From the NCBI RefSeq assembly GCF_004770045.1, contig NZ_RQFO01000020.1, positions 1-64,000 of the forward strand: a DNA stretch of 64,000 bases, read 5' to 3'. Both the position numbers and the translations under genes were made by a program. Of the stretch, positions 53,920 through 61,279 are shown piece by piece (positions within the stretch are counted from its first letter, which is position 1; each line of letters begins with the position of its first letter). This DNA is from Leptospira montravelensis. GTDB taxonomy: Bacteria > Spirochaetota > Leptospiria > Leptospirales > Leptospiraceae. Below the pieces are notes generated by a model. It worked only from the letters and a program-made list of their open reading frames with translations, searched no databases and was not told the origin of the DNA.

Positions 53920-54145
53920 CAGGACAAAGAGTAGTTACTATTTTTTCCACATTCTAATAGAAAAAAACTTGTACTCTATTCGAATGCATTATAGATTGTT
54001 CTTAATCCTTAACCGGGTTGAACAATAAAAGCCCTAGGAAGTGTGGTAGCGACCTGGGGCCTATTTCTCTCTCCCATCATTCCCCAATATTTATGACTCA
54101 CGAAATAAACCTCCCAATGAGACAGCCAAGGAATTATGTCTCATT
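53920..54145. other. Spacer after parB with a wobble hairpin and an operator-like inverted repeat
   Basis: GCCCTAGG (54031-54038) can pair fully with CCTGGGGC (54053-54060), using one G-U pair. AATGAGACA (54116-54124) and TGTCTCATT (54137-54145) are exact reverse complements with a 12-bp spacer, ending 6 bp before the TTGACA box of the next gene. No protein gene is seen. Confidence 0.55.
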
Positions 54146-54440
54146 TTTCTCTTGACAAAATTTCAGAATCTGTACATCTAGGGAACGTTCGGGTCACACA
54201 ACCGAACACGGCTCTACCACAATGCCGTTGTTGTTCAAACCGGAATTTCTAAAAAAGTTCCGAAAGGACGTTCGAAAGAACTTCCAATCTTTCTTAACTC
54301 TAATTTGACCGAAGGTTTGTATAAAACAAAAAACAAATTTTCCTTAGTAGAGTAGGGAAGTTATACCATAAAGGTGTATTGGCAAAAACCTACCAAACGC
54401 TCGTAGCCGGAGAAGTGTTAGTTTGGCGGAAGGAACCTAT
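54146..54440 (+). promoter_or_regulatory. Promoter and long structured leader of winged-helix gene 2
   Basis: TTGACA (54152-54157) follows ATTATGTCTCATT (54133-54145), as in the paralogue's leader. About 260 nt of untranslated leader follow, with GGAATTTC then GTTCC (54242-54261) and GGACGTTCGAAAGAAC followed by TTCCAA (54266-54287). GTTCCGAAAGGAC and GTTCGAAAGAAC each form a small stem closed by a GAAA loop. A ribosome-binding site GGAAGGA lies just before the ATG. Confidence 0.65.
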
Positions 54441-55064
54441 ATGAAAACAAGTCGAACAGGAATTTGGATTCCCGTTTGGATAGAGAAATTGAACCTTTCT
54501 CATAGCCAAACTAAGTTATATGCAGAAATTGTATCTCTCCACGAAAAAGGAGGATGTTTCGCCTCTAACCGTTATTTTGGAGAATTACTGGGCCTTAAAA
54601 TGGACACAGTTTCAAGACTCATTACCTCACTAAAGAAACTGGGTCTTTTGGAACAAACAGGATTTGATGGTAGAAAACGATTTTTAAGACCAATATTTTC
54701 GCAACCAACTGTGAAAGAATTACAAACATTCACTAAACCCTTGGAAAAAAATCCAATAGTAAAAACAGAGACAGACCGAATTTCATTCCCGAGCAGGTTC
54801 CCGAAAAAATCCAATGCAGGTTTGGAAAAAATTCAGCCTTCTTATACTAGTACAATAAAGGTACATACAAATGTACAAAATAAACCGTCATGGGAAGAAT
54901 TTAAAAGTTGGAGCGAAAAGTCGTTATCAATTTCTACTTATACTCAAATTTCTAGACTAACTTCACCAGACTTTTTACAAGGGACTTTAAGTTTGATTTG
55001 GAAAAACTGGATGGAAACGCAAAACAAAAACTTTCAATGGAAAGAAGCAGGTAAATGCGTTTAA
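54441..55064 (+). CDS. Winged-helix protein flanking parAB, candidate replication initiator/regulator 2
   Basis: 207 residues from the ATG at 54441, which has GGAAGGA six bases upstream; a TTG at 54423 would add six residues. The N-terminal winged helix parallels the protein of 50932-51513: RTGIWIPVWIEKLNLS, QTKLYAEIVSLHEKGGCFAS, MDTVSRLITSLKKLGLL, QTGFDGRKRFLRP. The linker has diverged, and the C-terminal WEEFKSWSEKSLSISTYTQI block is again shared. It points away from parAB, mirror-image to its paralogue. Role in replication or copy control is inferred from context. Confidence 0.75.
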   Translation: MKTSRTGIWIPVWIEKLNLSHSQTKLYAEIVSLHEKGGCFASNRYFGELLGLKMDTVSRLITSLKKLGLLEQTGFDGRKRFLRPIFSQPTVKELQTFTKPLEKNPIVKTETDRISFPSRFPKKSNAGLEKIQPSYTSTIKVHTNVQNKPSWEEFKSWSEKSLSISTYTQISRLTSPDFLQGTLSLIWKNWMETQNKNFQWKEAGKCV

Positions 55065-55089
55065 TCAATTATTTGATTTAGGAAAACCA

Positions 55090-55281
55090 ATGTTGATTTA
55101 TAAACATACAAAAACAGGAAATTTATACCTTAAACTGGATGAGGCTAAAAATTGTACCAACGCCAATGATGGCCAACAAATGGTTTTTTATTGTGAATAT
55201 GGAAAAGAAAACCCAATGAAATTTGTTAGAGAGAAGTCCGAATTTTTAGAAAAATTTGAAGTAATGAATCTTCAAAACTAA
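55090..55281 (+). CDS. Small DUF1653-like protein
   Basis: A 63-residue protein: YKHTKTGNLYLKLDEAKN, QQMVFYCEYGKE and KFVREKSEFLEKFEVM. This follows the DUF1653 pattern (YxHYKGxxYxVLxxA, VVYxxLYG, WVRPxxxF), though the Trp-Val-Arg-Pro core is degenerate. It starts 25 bp after winged-helix gene 2 and may be co-transcribed with it. Function unknown. Confidence 0.6.
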   Translation: MLIYKHTKTGNLYLKLDEAKNCTNANDGQQMVFYCEYGKENPMKFVREKSEFLEKFEVMNLQN

Positions 55282-55291
55282 TGGTTTATTT

Positions 55292-55879
55292 TTAAATAGC
55301 AAACCTTAGGATATCTTCAGCCATTTCTAGTTTTGTTTTTTTCAGTGTTTTACTTTCTGTTTCTGGAAAATCAGTTTCAATGGATAGATTACTGTAACCG
55401 TGAACAAGGGACCAGGCCATAAGGGAAAAACTTCGATGGTTTTCTTTTCTACGTTTAGTTTTTAAATAAAATCTACATCCACGAACCAAAATTGCATAAG
55501 ACTTCAATTTGGATCGTTTCAAAATTGAAGTCTCATTGGATCGTTTCGTCTGAAACATCAATCTGTAATAATTTGGGTTTTTAATTGCAAATTGAATGTA
55601 AACTAAACCTAATTTCACAAAATATTCATCTGGGTTTTTGGGATTTTGAGACACTTTTTTTTGTAGAGATCCAAGTTTATCAAATCCTATAGAAGATAAA
55701 ATTTCTAAAACTTCTTCCTTATCTTGGAAATGCCTATACACAGCAGCATGAGAAACTCCAGATAAGTTTGCTACTTCTCGTAGAGAAAAATCGGCAGCAC
55801 CTTTCTTTTGTAATAATTTATGGCAAGTTTTGATAATGGTATTTTTCAGATCACCGTGATGGTAGGAGGTACGTTTCAC
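55292..55879 (-). CDS. TetR-family regulator (TetR_C_33/WHG type)
   Basis: A 195-residue protein, GTG start. The N-terminal HTH reads YHHGDLKNTIIKTCHKLLQK, then FSLREVANLSGVSHAAVYRH and FQDKEEVL; the YHHGDLK opening is typical of the WHG-domain TetR group. The C-terminal half has YIQFAIKNPNYYRLMF and WSLVHGYSNLSIE. It is divergent from the thioesterase gene, and the 93-bp spacer carries two operator-like inverted repeats, so it probably represses that gene and itself. Ligand may be an acyl compound, by context only. Confidence 0.88.
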   Translation of the reverse strand: MKRTSYHHGDLKNTIIKTCHKLLQKKGAADFSLREVANLSGVSHAAVYRHFQDKEEVLEILSSIGFDKLGSLQKKVSQNPKNPDEYFVKLGLVYIQFAIKNPNYYRLMFQTKRSNETSILKRSKLKSYAILVRGCRFYLKTKRRKENHRSFSLMAWSLVHGYSNLSIETDFPETESKTLKKTKLEMAEDILRFAI

Positions 55880-55899
55880 AAAATAAATTTGTCAAATAA

Positions 55900-55957
55900 G
55901 TTACCAATGGCAACATTTTTCTTGAAAAAAAATCAATAAATGTTACTATTGGTAACA
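55900..55957. promoter_or_regulatory. Two TetR operator-like repeats over the thioesterase promoter
   Basis: GTTACCAATGGCAAC (55900-55914) and TGTTACTATTGGTAACA (55941-55957) share the half-site GTTAC/GTAAC. The second overlaps a TACTAT -10 (55944-55949) placed 16 bp after TTGAAA (55922-55927). AGGAAGG then precedes the ATG at 55973. Confidence 0.7.
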
Positions 55958-55972
55958 TAGGAAGGTTGTTTT

Positions 55973-56446
55973 ATGCATACTCATACCAAAGAAGAAACGC
56001 AAAAGATTTTAGATGATATGACAATCAATTTTAATAATGGGGGAAGGAAAATTACTGTTCCACCTCCTATTTTTGTAGCTATGAAGGCTGAAATTTTGTC
56101 TTATACAAAAGGAAAAAGTATAACTGTTGCCTTTCCTGTTTCAGAAGACCAAACAAACCCAATGGGGATGATGCAAGGTGGGGTAATTGCCGCTGCATTT
56201 GATAATGCCTTTGGGCCTCTAAGTTATCTGGTGGCAAAACGACCCACAACTACAATTGATATGAATATACAATACATTCGCGGTGTGGCAGTAGGGCAAA
56301 AAGTAATCGTAAAGGCAACTGTGGAGGCAAAAGGATTTTCCACAATACATATGGTAGGTGAAATGCGAACAGAAAAGGATAAACTTTTGGCAACCGCTAC
56401 AACAAATCTTCTTATTCTGAAAATTCCCGGTGGGTTAGGGGAGTAA
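55973..56446 (+). CDS. PaaI-type hotdog-fold thioesterase
   Basis: A 157-residue single hotdog domain. The conserved segment MGMMQGGVIAAAFDNAFGPL holds the catalytic GGVxxxxxD pattern (Gly-Gly, then Asp). TTIDMNIQYIRGVAVGQKV is the following strand pair (DLxVxYLRPxxxG), and ATTNLLIL closes the sheet. It should hydrolyse an acyl-CoA or aryl-CoA; substrate not predictable. Preceded by a strong promoter with TetR-type operators and a good ribosome-binding site. It converges with the second TetR gene 5 bp away. Confidence 0.88.
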   Translation: MHTHTKEETQKILDDMTINFNNGGRKITVPPPIFVAMKAEILSYTKGKSITVAFPVSEDQTNPMGMMQGGVIAAAFDNAFGPLSYLVAKRPTTTIDMNIQYIRGVAVGQKVIVKATVEAKGFSTIHMVGEMRTEKDKLLATATTNLLILKIPGGLGE

Positions 56447-56451
56447 AAATT

Positions 56452-57096
56452 CTAGTCTTTGTAATCGTACCTTTCTAATACCATTTCAATGATCGTAGGT
56501 GTACAGATAGTTGTGTCATTGAAATGTTGGCTCATAATTACACCATGAAGAAAGGTTTTGATAAGTATCATTTCTTTGTCAGGGTCTTTGATTCCGTAGG
56601 ATCTGAATCTTTCTTTCATCGCCTCTTTAAAAGGAGCAAATCGTTTCTCCACATTTTCAACCATCTTTTTCGATAGAGAAACCGAACCAGGTTGGAAAAG
56701 ACAAACGGATATCAAAATCATCGTTTTTCTCTCTTCCTTTGCAAATTGGATGGATCGATTAAAAAATTCTCTTACATACTCTTTTGCAGAAAGGTTGGGA
56801 GGGATATTGTTATAAAATTTCTCTTGTTTGGCGAGGTGAGAATCAATGATTTGTTCAAAAATCTGGTTTTTACTCTTAAAATAATTATAAGCTAGGCCCT
56901 TGGAAATTTTTGCATGGTTGGCAATCATCTCCATTGTTGTTTGTGAGAACCCGTGTTTTGCAAATAAAGCAATCGCAGAGGCAAGAATCCTTTCGATAGA
57001 TTTTTCCCGGGCCTGCTGCTTTTTGTTCTCTGATTTCTGTGAGGTCTTTATGGGCACTGGCTTCACCGTTCTGGTATTTCCTAATTTCGCAAACAC
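56452..57096 (-). CDS. TetR-family regulator with a basic N-terminal extension
   Basis: A 214-residue protein, GTG start with no clear ribosome-binding site. An extension of about 30 residues is Lys/Gln-rich (TSQKSENKKQQAREKSIE). The HTH is AIALFAKHGFSQTTMEMIAN, ISKGLAYNYFKSKNQIFEQI. The C-terminal domain is helical (YVREFFNRSIQFAKEERKTM, MILIKTFLHGVIMSQHF). Targets unknown; it is divergent from ppnP with 77 bp between. Confidence 0.85.
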   Translation of the reverse strand: MFAKLGNTRTVKPVPIKTSQKSENKKQQAREKSIERILASAIALFAKHGFSQTTMEMIANHAKISKGLAYNYFKSKNQIFEQIIDSHLAKQEKFYNNIPPNLSAKEYVREFFNRSIQFAKEERKTMILISVCLFQPGSVSLSKKMVENVEKRFAPFKEAMKERFRSYGIKDPDKEMILIKTFLHGVIMSQHFNDTTICTPTIIEMVLERYDYKD

Positions 57097-57173
57097 TTTT
57101 TAATGCCAAATCGACGAGATTGAAGTTTTAGAATTCACTTGGAAGTCTCGAACCTATCTATTTTTTGGTCTTT

Positions 57174-57485
57174 ATGAGTTCATTTGAATCCGTAACAGTA
57201 CTAAAGCAAGCCAACATTTACTTCAACGGGAATGTCACCAGCAGGACCGTTTTGTTTCCGAATGGGGAAAAGAAAACTTTGGGAATTATGATGCCCGGAG
57301 ATTATGAGTTTGGTACCAACCAAAAAGAAATAATGGAAATCCAATCAGGAAAATTATCTGTACTTTTACCAGGATCCGAAACATGGCTTCAAATTGACGG
57401 TCAGTCAGTATTTGAAGTCCCTGCAGGATCCAAGTTTAAACTAAAAATTCAAACAGTAACAGACTATTGTTGTTCTTATGTTTGA
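57174..57485 (+). CDS. ppnP: Pyrimidine/purine nucleoside phosphorylase PpnP
   Basis: 103 residues from the ATG at 57174 (a TTG three codons earlier is less likely). This is a single small cupin of the PpnP/DUF1255 family: ANIYFNGNVTSRTVLFPNGE, KTLGIMMPGDYEFGT, MEIQSGKLSVLLPG, FEVPAGSKFKLKI and DYCCSYV at the end. It splits nucleosides with phosphate to free base and ribose-1-phosphate. Length matches the family (about 95). The last 10 bp overlap the end of the DUF1508 gene on the other strand. Confidence 0.93.
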   Translation: MSSFESVTVLKQANIYFNGNVTSRTVLFPNGEKKTLGIMMPGDYEFGTNQKEIMEIQSGKLSVLLPGSETWLQIDGQSVFEVPAGSKFKLKIQTVTDYCCSYV

Positions 57486-57655
57486 TCGTCGATTTCCGCT
57501 GAGCTCGCATTGTTTTTAACGGAAGCAATTCCGTTTTCACATGCTTGTTTAGAAGAATACCCTTCGCTTGATGCAATGATTTCTCCATTAGATGCTTTGA
57601 GGCGGAAGCGGAATTCTCCTGCTTTGTCTTTATAAATTTCGAATTTTGCAGCCAT
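57476..57655 (-). CDS. YegP-like DUF1508 protein
   Basis: 59 residues from the ATG at 57655, chosen because AAGGAG lies seven bases upstream; an ATG at 57679 is possible. One DUF1508 repeat: KFEIYKDKAGEFRFRLKASN, GEIIASSEGYSSKQACENGI and SVKNNA. The family is small, widespread and of unknown function; a single-repeat form is common. Confidence 0.88.
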   Translation of the reverse strand: MAAKFEIYKDKAGEFRFRLKASNGEIIASSEGYSSKQACENGIASVKNNASSAEIDDQT

Positions 57656-57762
57656 AAAACTAACTCCTTGGTTTGCCATGAGGATTCATTGTTTTTTGTT
57701 TTTGGCAATACGTTTTCTATTGGAACCTGAATTTGAATTTCAATGGATGCGATCTAAAAGTA

Positions 57763-57792
57763 CATTGGCAATAAGTTCGTCAATTGCCAATG
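57763..57792 (+). promoter_or_regulatory. 10-bp perfect inverted repeat at the start of the phosphatase gene
   Basis: CATTGGCAAT (57763-57772) and ATTGCCAATG (57783-57792) are exact reverse complements with a 10-nt spacer. The right arm contains the ATG at 57790. It could be an operator or an mRNA hairpin that hides the start. Confidence 0.55.
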
Positions 57793-59655
57793 ATCCAAAT
57801 GCCTAGAATTAAATTATTTCTTTTCATTTTGGTACTAATCTCCTGTGGTAATCAGTTACCTGAGCGCCCGCTCATTCAATTTAGTTTTGAAAACAAAACC
57901 TTAGAAGAAATTTATTCAGATAAAGTTGTTTGGTCAAAAGCAAATGAAATGAAATATCATTTTGGCTATTGGAAACCTTCAGTTTGGGTAAAATTTGAAA
58001 TAATGAATCCAGAGAATGAACCAAAAGACTATATTTTGGAATTAGAGTCTCCTTGGGTTGATAAGGTTTTACTGAGCTGGCGAACAAAAGAAAATATCGT
58101 AAAGAAAACTTTTGATGGTTCATCTTCTTTTTCTGCAAGAGAAATACCGCATAGAAATCCAGTTTATAAACTTACACTTGATCCTTTCGAAACCAGAACG
58201 GTCTATGCTTATATAGAAAACTCAGGTATATTAAATGCACCATTTCGAATTTGGAAAATAAATTCTTTTTTTGATCGGATAGAGAGAGATTATATAGCAA
58301 ATGGAGTTTATTTTGGGATCATTTTTGCTCTTTTGTTATATAATCTGCTAATTTATGTTAGTGTCCGCGAAAAGGCATATATTTATTATTGTTTGTATTT
58401 AACTTCGTTGGGAATTAATTATTCTTTGCTCGGTGGATTCTTTAAGCAGCTGCTAGGACCTGAGCTTGAAATGTCGGTCAAACCATATTTGTATGTTTCT
58501 GTTAATTCGTCGTTAATGTTTGTTGGTTTATATTCTCTTTCTTTTTTAAATTTAAGGAAAGTAAATCGACGCTTAGATCAGTTGATTCTTTTTAGTGTCG
58601 TTGGTTTTGGAATTATGGCTCTATTGTCTTTTATATTGCCATACAATTGGATGGAAGTGTCTTTTATATATACGTTTCCTTACATGTTTTTACTGCTAAT
58701 GTCTGCGGGTGCGTATTCCTATACAAAAGGGATAAAATCGTCTTCGTTTTTTTTGCTCGCTTGGTTTACTTTATTTATTGGGGTGATCGCCGATTCTTTA
58801 ACAAAGGCGGGTTTAATTCCTTTTTCTACTTTTGGTCGATATGGAGTGCAAATTGGAACTGCATTTGAAGTTATACTGTTTTCTTTAGCTTTGGGTCGGC
58901 GTCTTCGTTTTCTATTGGAAGAAAATTTGATGTCAAAAAATGAGTTAACAGCGATTAAAAAAGATTTAGAAACAGCAAGAAAAATTCAAATGCGAATTTT
59001 GCCGGACAAGTTGCCTCAGAATCAAAATCTAACTATGAAAGTGTCTTACCAACCTTTATATGAAATAGGTGGAGACTTTTATGATTTTTTTGATTTCTCC
59101 GAAGGTTTTGGATTAGTCATTGCGGATGTGACTGGTCACGGAGTGAGTGCTGCTCTTGATTCCTCCACAGTTAAAATTGCATTTAGAAATGCCAAAGAGT
59201 ATAAACATTCTCCTAAAGAATTGATCGCAGCAATGAACCGTTTTCTTTGCACAAGCCTTCATGCACGTTTTGTAACTGCTGCGTATTTTTATATTAATTT
59301 TAATGAGCTGAAGTTGCACTTCAGTGCAGCGGGTAGCCCGCCCTTTGTAATCATACGTAATAGAGAAATAGAATCATTCGAATGCCCAGGACTTCTACTT
59401 GGAGTCAGACCCAATTTCGAATACGAACAAAAAATGGTTCCTTTACAAAAAGGGGATAGGTTGTTGATTTTTACCGATGGCCTTTATGAGAATTTAAAAC
59501 CTGATTTGGATTTTGCTTCTATTTTATATCCTGAGATATTGCCAATTGTAGACCTTACAGAAGATGAATTTCATAAAAATCTTTTGAACCGTCTCTCGAA
59601 AATGCGACAAATTTCAAAGGATGATATTACATTAATCTCTCTCGACATACATTAA
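57790..59655 (+). CDS. 7TMR-DISM sensor with a SpoIIE/RsbU-type protein phosphatase
   Basis: About 621 residues from the ATG at 57790 (ATG at 57799 also possible). The N-terminus (KLFLFILVLISCGNQ) looks like a lipoprotein signal. A periplasmic 7TMR-DISMED2-like beta domain follows (FGYWKPSVWVKFEIMN, PVYKLTLDPFETRTVYAYIE). Then come seven membrane segments (about 170-370) and a helix leading to a PPM/SpoIIE domain. Phosphatase motifs are KIQMRILPDKLP, IGGDFYDFF with metal-binding Asp, VIADVTGHGVSAAL, FTDGLYEN and KDDITLISL. Expected to dephosphorylate an anti-sigma antagonist or similar protein in response to an external ligand. No partner anti-sigma gene is adjacent. Confidence 0.9.
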   Translation: MIQMPRIKLFLFILVLISCGNQLPERPLIQFSFENKTLEEIYSDKVVWSKANEMKYHFGYWKPSVWVKFEIMNPENEPKDYILELESPWVDKVLLSWRTKENIVKKTFDGSSSFSAREIPHRNPVYKLTLDPFETRTVYAYIENSGILNAPFRIWKINSFFDRIERDYIANGVYFGIIFALLLYNLLIYVSVREKAYIYYCLYLTSLGINYSLLGGFFKQLLGPELEMSVKPYLYVSVNSSLMFVGLYSLSFLNLRKVNRRLDQLILFSVVGFGIMALLSFILPYNWMEVSFIYTFPYMFLLLMSAGAYSYTKGIKSSSFFLLAWFTLFIGVIADSLTKAGLIPFSTFGRYGVQIGTAFEVILFSLALGRRLRFLLEENLMSKNELTAIKKDLETARKIQMRILPDKLPQNQNLTMKVSYQPLYEIGGDFYDFFDFSEGFGLVIADVTGHGVSAALDSSTVKIAFRNAKEYKHSPKELIAAMNRFLCTSLHARFVTAAYFYINFNELKLHFSAAGSPPFVIIRNREIESFECPGLLLGVRPNFEYEQKMVPLQKGDRLLIFTDGLYENLKPDLDFASILYPEILPIVDLTEDEFHKNLLNRLSKMRQISKDDITLISLDIH

Positions 59656-59746
59656 TTTCTGAAATCAGTGCCTCTTGACTTTCTGTATTCGTTGTAAATA
59701 AATCCTTGCTAGAATGAACAAAGTTAGTCCAATTACCTGCTAGTCA

Positions 59747-61279
59747 ATGCTAAGCTACCGGTCACTATTTTTAATTTTACAATTAAATCGTTTTTACTTG
59801 GGAGTATTTCTTTTAAGTTTAATCCCACTTGTACTAGTTGGTACATTCCCCGAATATTTTTATCGTGAATACGGGATTGGTTATTTTTTAGTTTTCCATA
59901 ATGTTACCGAAATCTTTAGCGTGATTGTATCTTTTTCTATTTTCGGATTAGGATATTATTCTTATACTCAAAGTAAAAATGCGCATACTTTATTTTTAGG
60001 AATCGGTTTCCTCGCCGTGGGAATTATCGATTTCATGCATACACTTTCTTACACTGGTATGCCTGATTTTATAACTCCCAGCTCAGGTAATAAATCTTCC
60101 CAGTTTTGGGTTTTTTCACGTGTCACTACTGCCTTAGTTTTGTTCATTGCTATTTATATTAAACCAAACGAATGTTATGGGTGGGCCAAAGCTAATCTTT
60201 TGCTATTTTTGGCAATGGTATTGGTGGGCATCGTGTTTTTGTTGGTTATATATTTAAATCATTGGATACCAAAAACATACGAACAAGGAAAAGGATTAAC
60301 CCCATTTAAAAAAAATGCTGAATATGTTATCATTACCTTGCTTTTTATATCTATGATTCTTTATAGGAAAGCAGAGTTTTATACATCAAAGAAACAACTG
60401 CAATACTACTTGTCGGCTTTCATTGTTTGCATTTTTAGCGAACTGGTTTTTGCTGTATACACTAGTGTATTTGATGTATATAATGTATTAGGACATATAT
60501 ATAAAATCGGTGCTTTTTATTTAATATATAAGGCAGTTTTTATCTCTGCAATTAATGATCCATATGAAAAATTGATACATTCCAACCAACTTCTTTCCAG
60601 GGAAATCGAGGAAAATAAAACATACGCAGAGATGATAAAAAAATCATTACGTGAAAAAGAGAATTTAATTGGTGAAATTTTTCATAGGACAAAAAATTCG
60701 CTACAATTGGTTCGTTCAATTTTGATGATTCAAGCATCGGAATTCCCAGAAAACAAAAATATCCAATCCATTGTCGAAGATACATCAATTAAAATTCAAA
60801 CAATGTCTCTAGTGCATGACCATTTGTATGCAAATAAAGATTTAAGTGAAATTAAAGTTTCAGAATATTTACGTTCGTTAGCAGACATGATTCAACAGAG
60901 TTATCCTCCGGAAGGTAAAAAAATCGAAGTTGCTTTGCAAGTAGGGGACGGTACCTTGTTATTAGATACAGCAGTTCCTCTTGGGCTAATCTTTACAGAA
61001 TTACTATCGAATAGTTTTAAATATGCATTTCCAAATTCAGACATTGGTAGTGTGTTTGTTCAATTTTCTATTGAGGAAAATGTTTGCCATTTTGAATATA
61101 GTGACAACGGTGTTGGCTTACCTAATGAATTTAATTCGAAGCAACAAAAGAAGTTAGGTTTGAGTTTAGCTAAAATTATCGCAGAAAAGCAAATGGGGGG
61201 AACCTTGAGTATGGAAGGTAATCAAGGTTTTCAGTTGAAACTCGATTTCCCGAGTAATTTATACAAAAGAAGGGTTTAA
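59747..61279 (+). CDS. MASE3-domain histidine kinase (HisKA_2 type)
   Basis: A 510-residue protein. Residues about 10-280 form a MASE3-type membrane sensor of about eight helices (FHNVTEIFSVIVSFSIFGLG, GIIDFMHTLSYTGMPDFITP). A short coiled coil leads to HisKA_2 with the phospho-His in LIGEIFHRTKNSLQLVRSIL. The HATPase has LGLIFTELLSNSFKYAF, YSDNGVGLP and KLGLSLAKIIAEKQMGG. This dimerisation type usually pairs with stand-alone receivers, none of which is adjacent. The gene overlaps the hmuS-like gene by 21 bp, tail to tail. Confidence 0.9.
   Translation: MLSYRSLFLILQLNRFYLGVFLLSLIPLVLVGTFPEYFYREYGIGYFLVFHNVTEIFSVIVSFSIFGLGYYSYTQSKNAHTLFLGIGFLAVGIIDFMHTLSYTGMPDFITPSSGNKSSQFWVFSRVTTALVLFIAIYIKPNECYGWAKANLLLFLAMVLVGIVFLLVIYLNHWIPKTYEQGKGLTPFKKNAEYVIITLLFISMILYRKAEFYTSKKQLQYYLSAFIVCIFSELVFAVYTSVFDVYNVLGHIYKIGAFYLIYKAVFISAINDPYEKLIHSNQLLSREIEENKTYAEMIKKSLREKENLIGEIFHRTKNSLQLVRSILMIQASEFPENKNIQSIVEDTSIKIQTMSLVHDHLYANKDLSEIKVSEYLRSLADMIQQSYPPEGKKIEVALQVGDGTLLLDTAVPLGLIFTELLSNSFKYAFPNSDIGSVFVQFSIEENVCHFEYSDNGVGLPNEFNSKQQKKLGLSLAKIIAEKQMGGTLSMEGNQGFQLKLDFPSNLYKRRV

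Noticed and set aside
53941..53955. TTTTCCACA, one mismatch from a DnaA box, after parB
   Set aside because: A single near-match in AT-rich DNA is expected by chance and no cluster is present.
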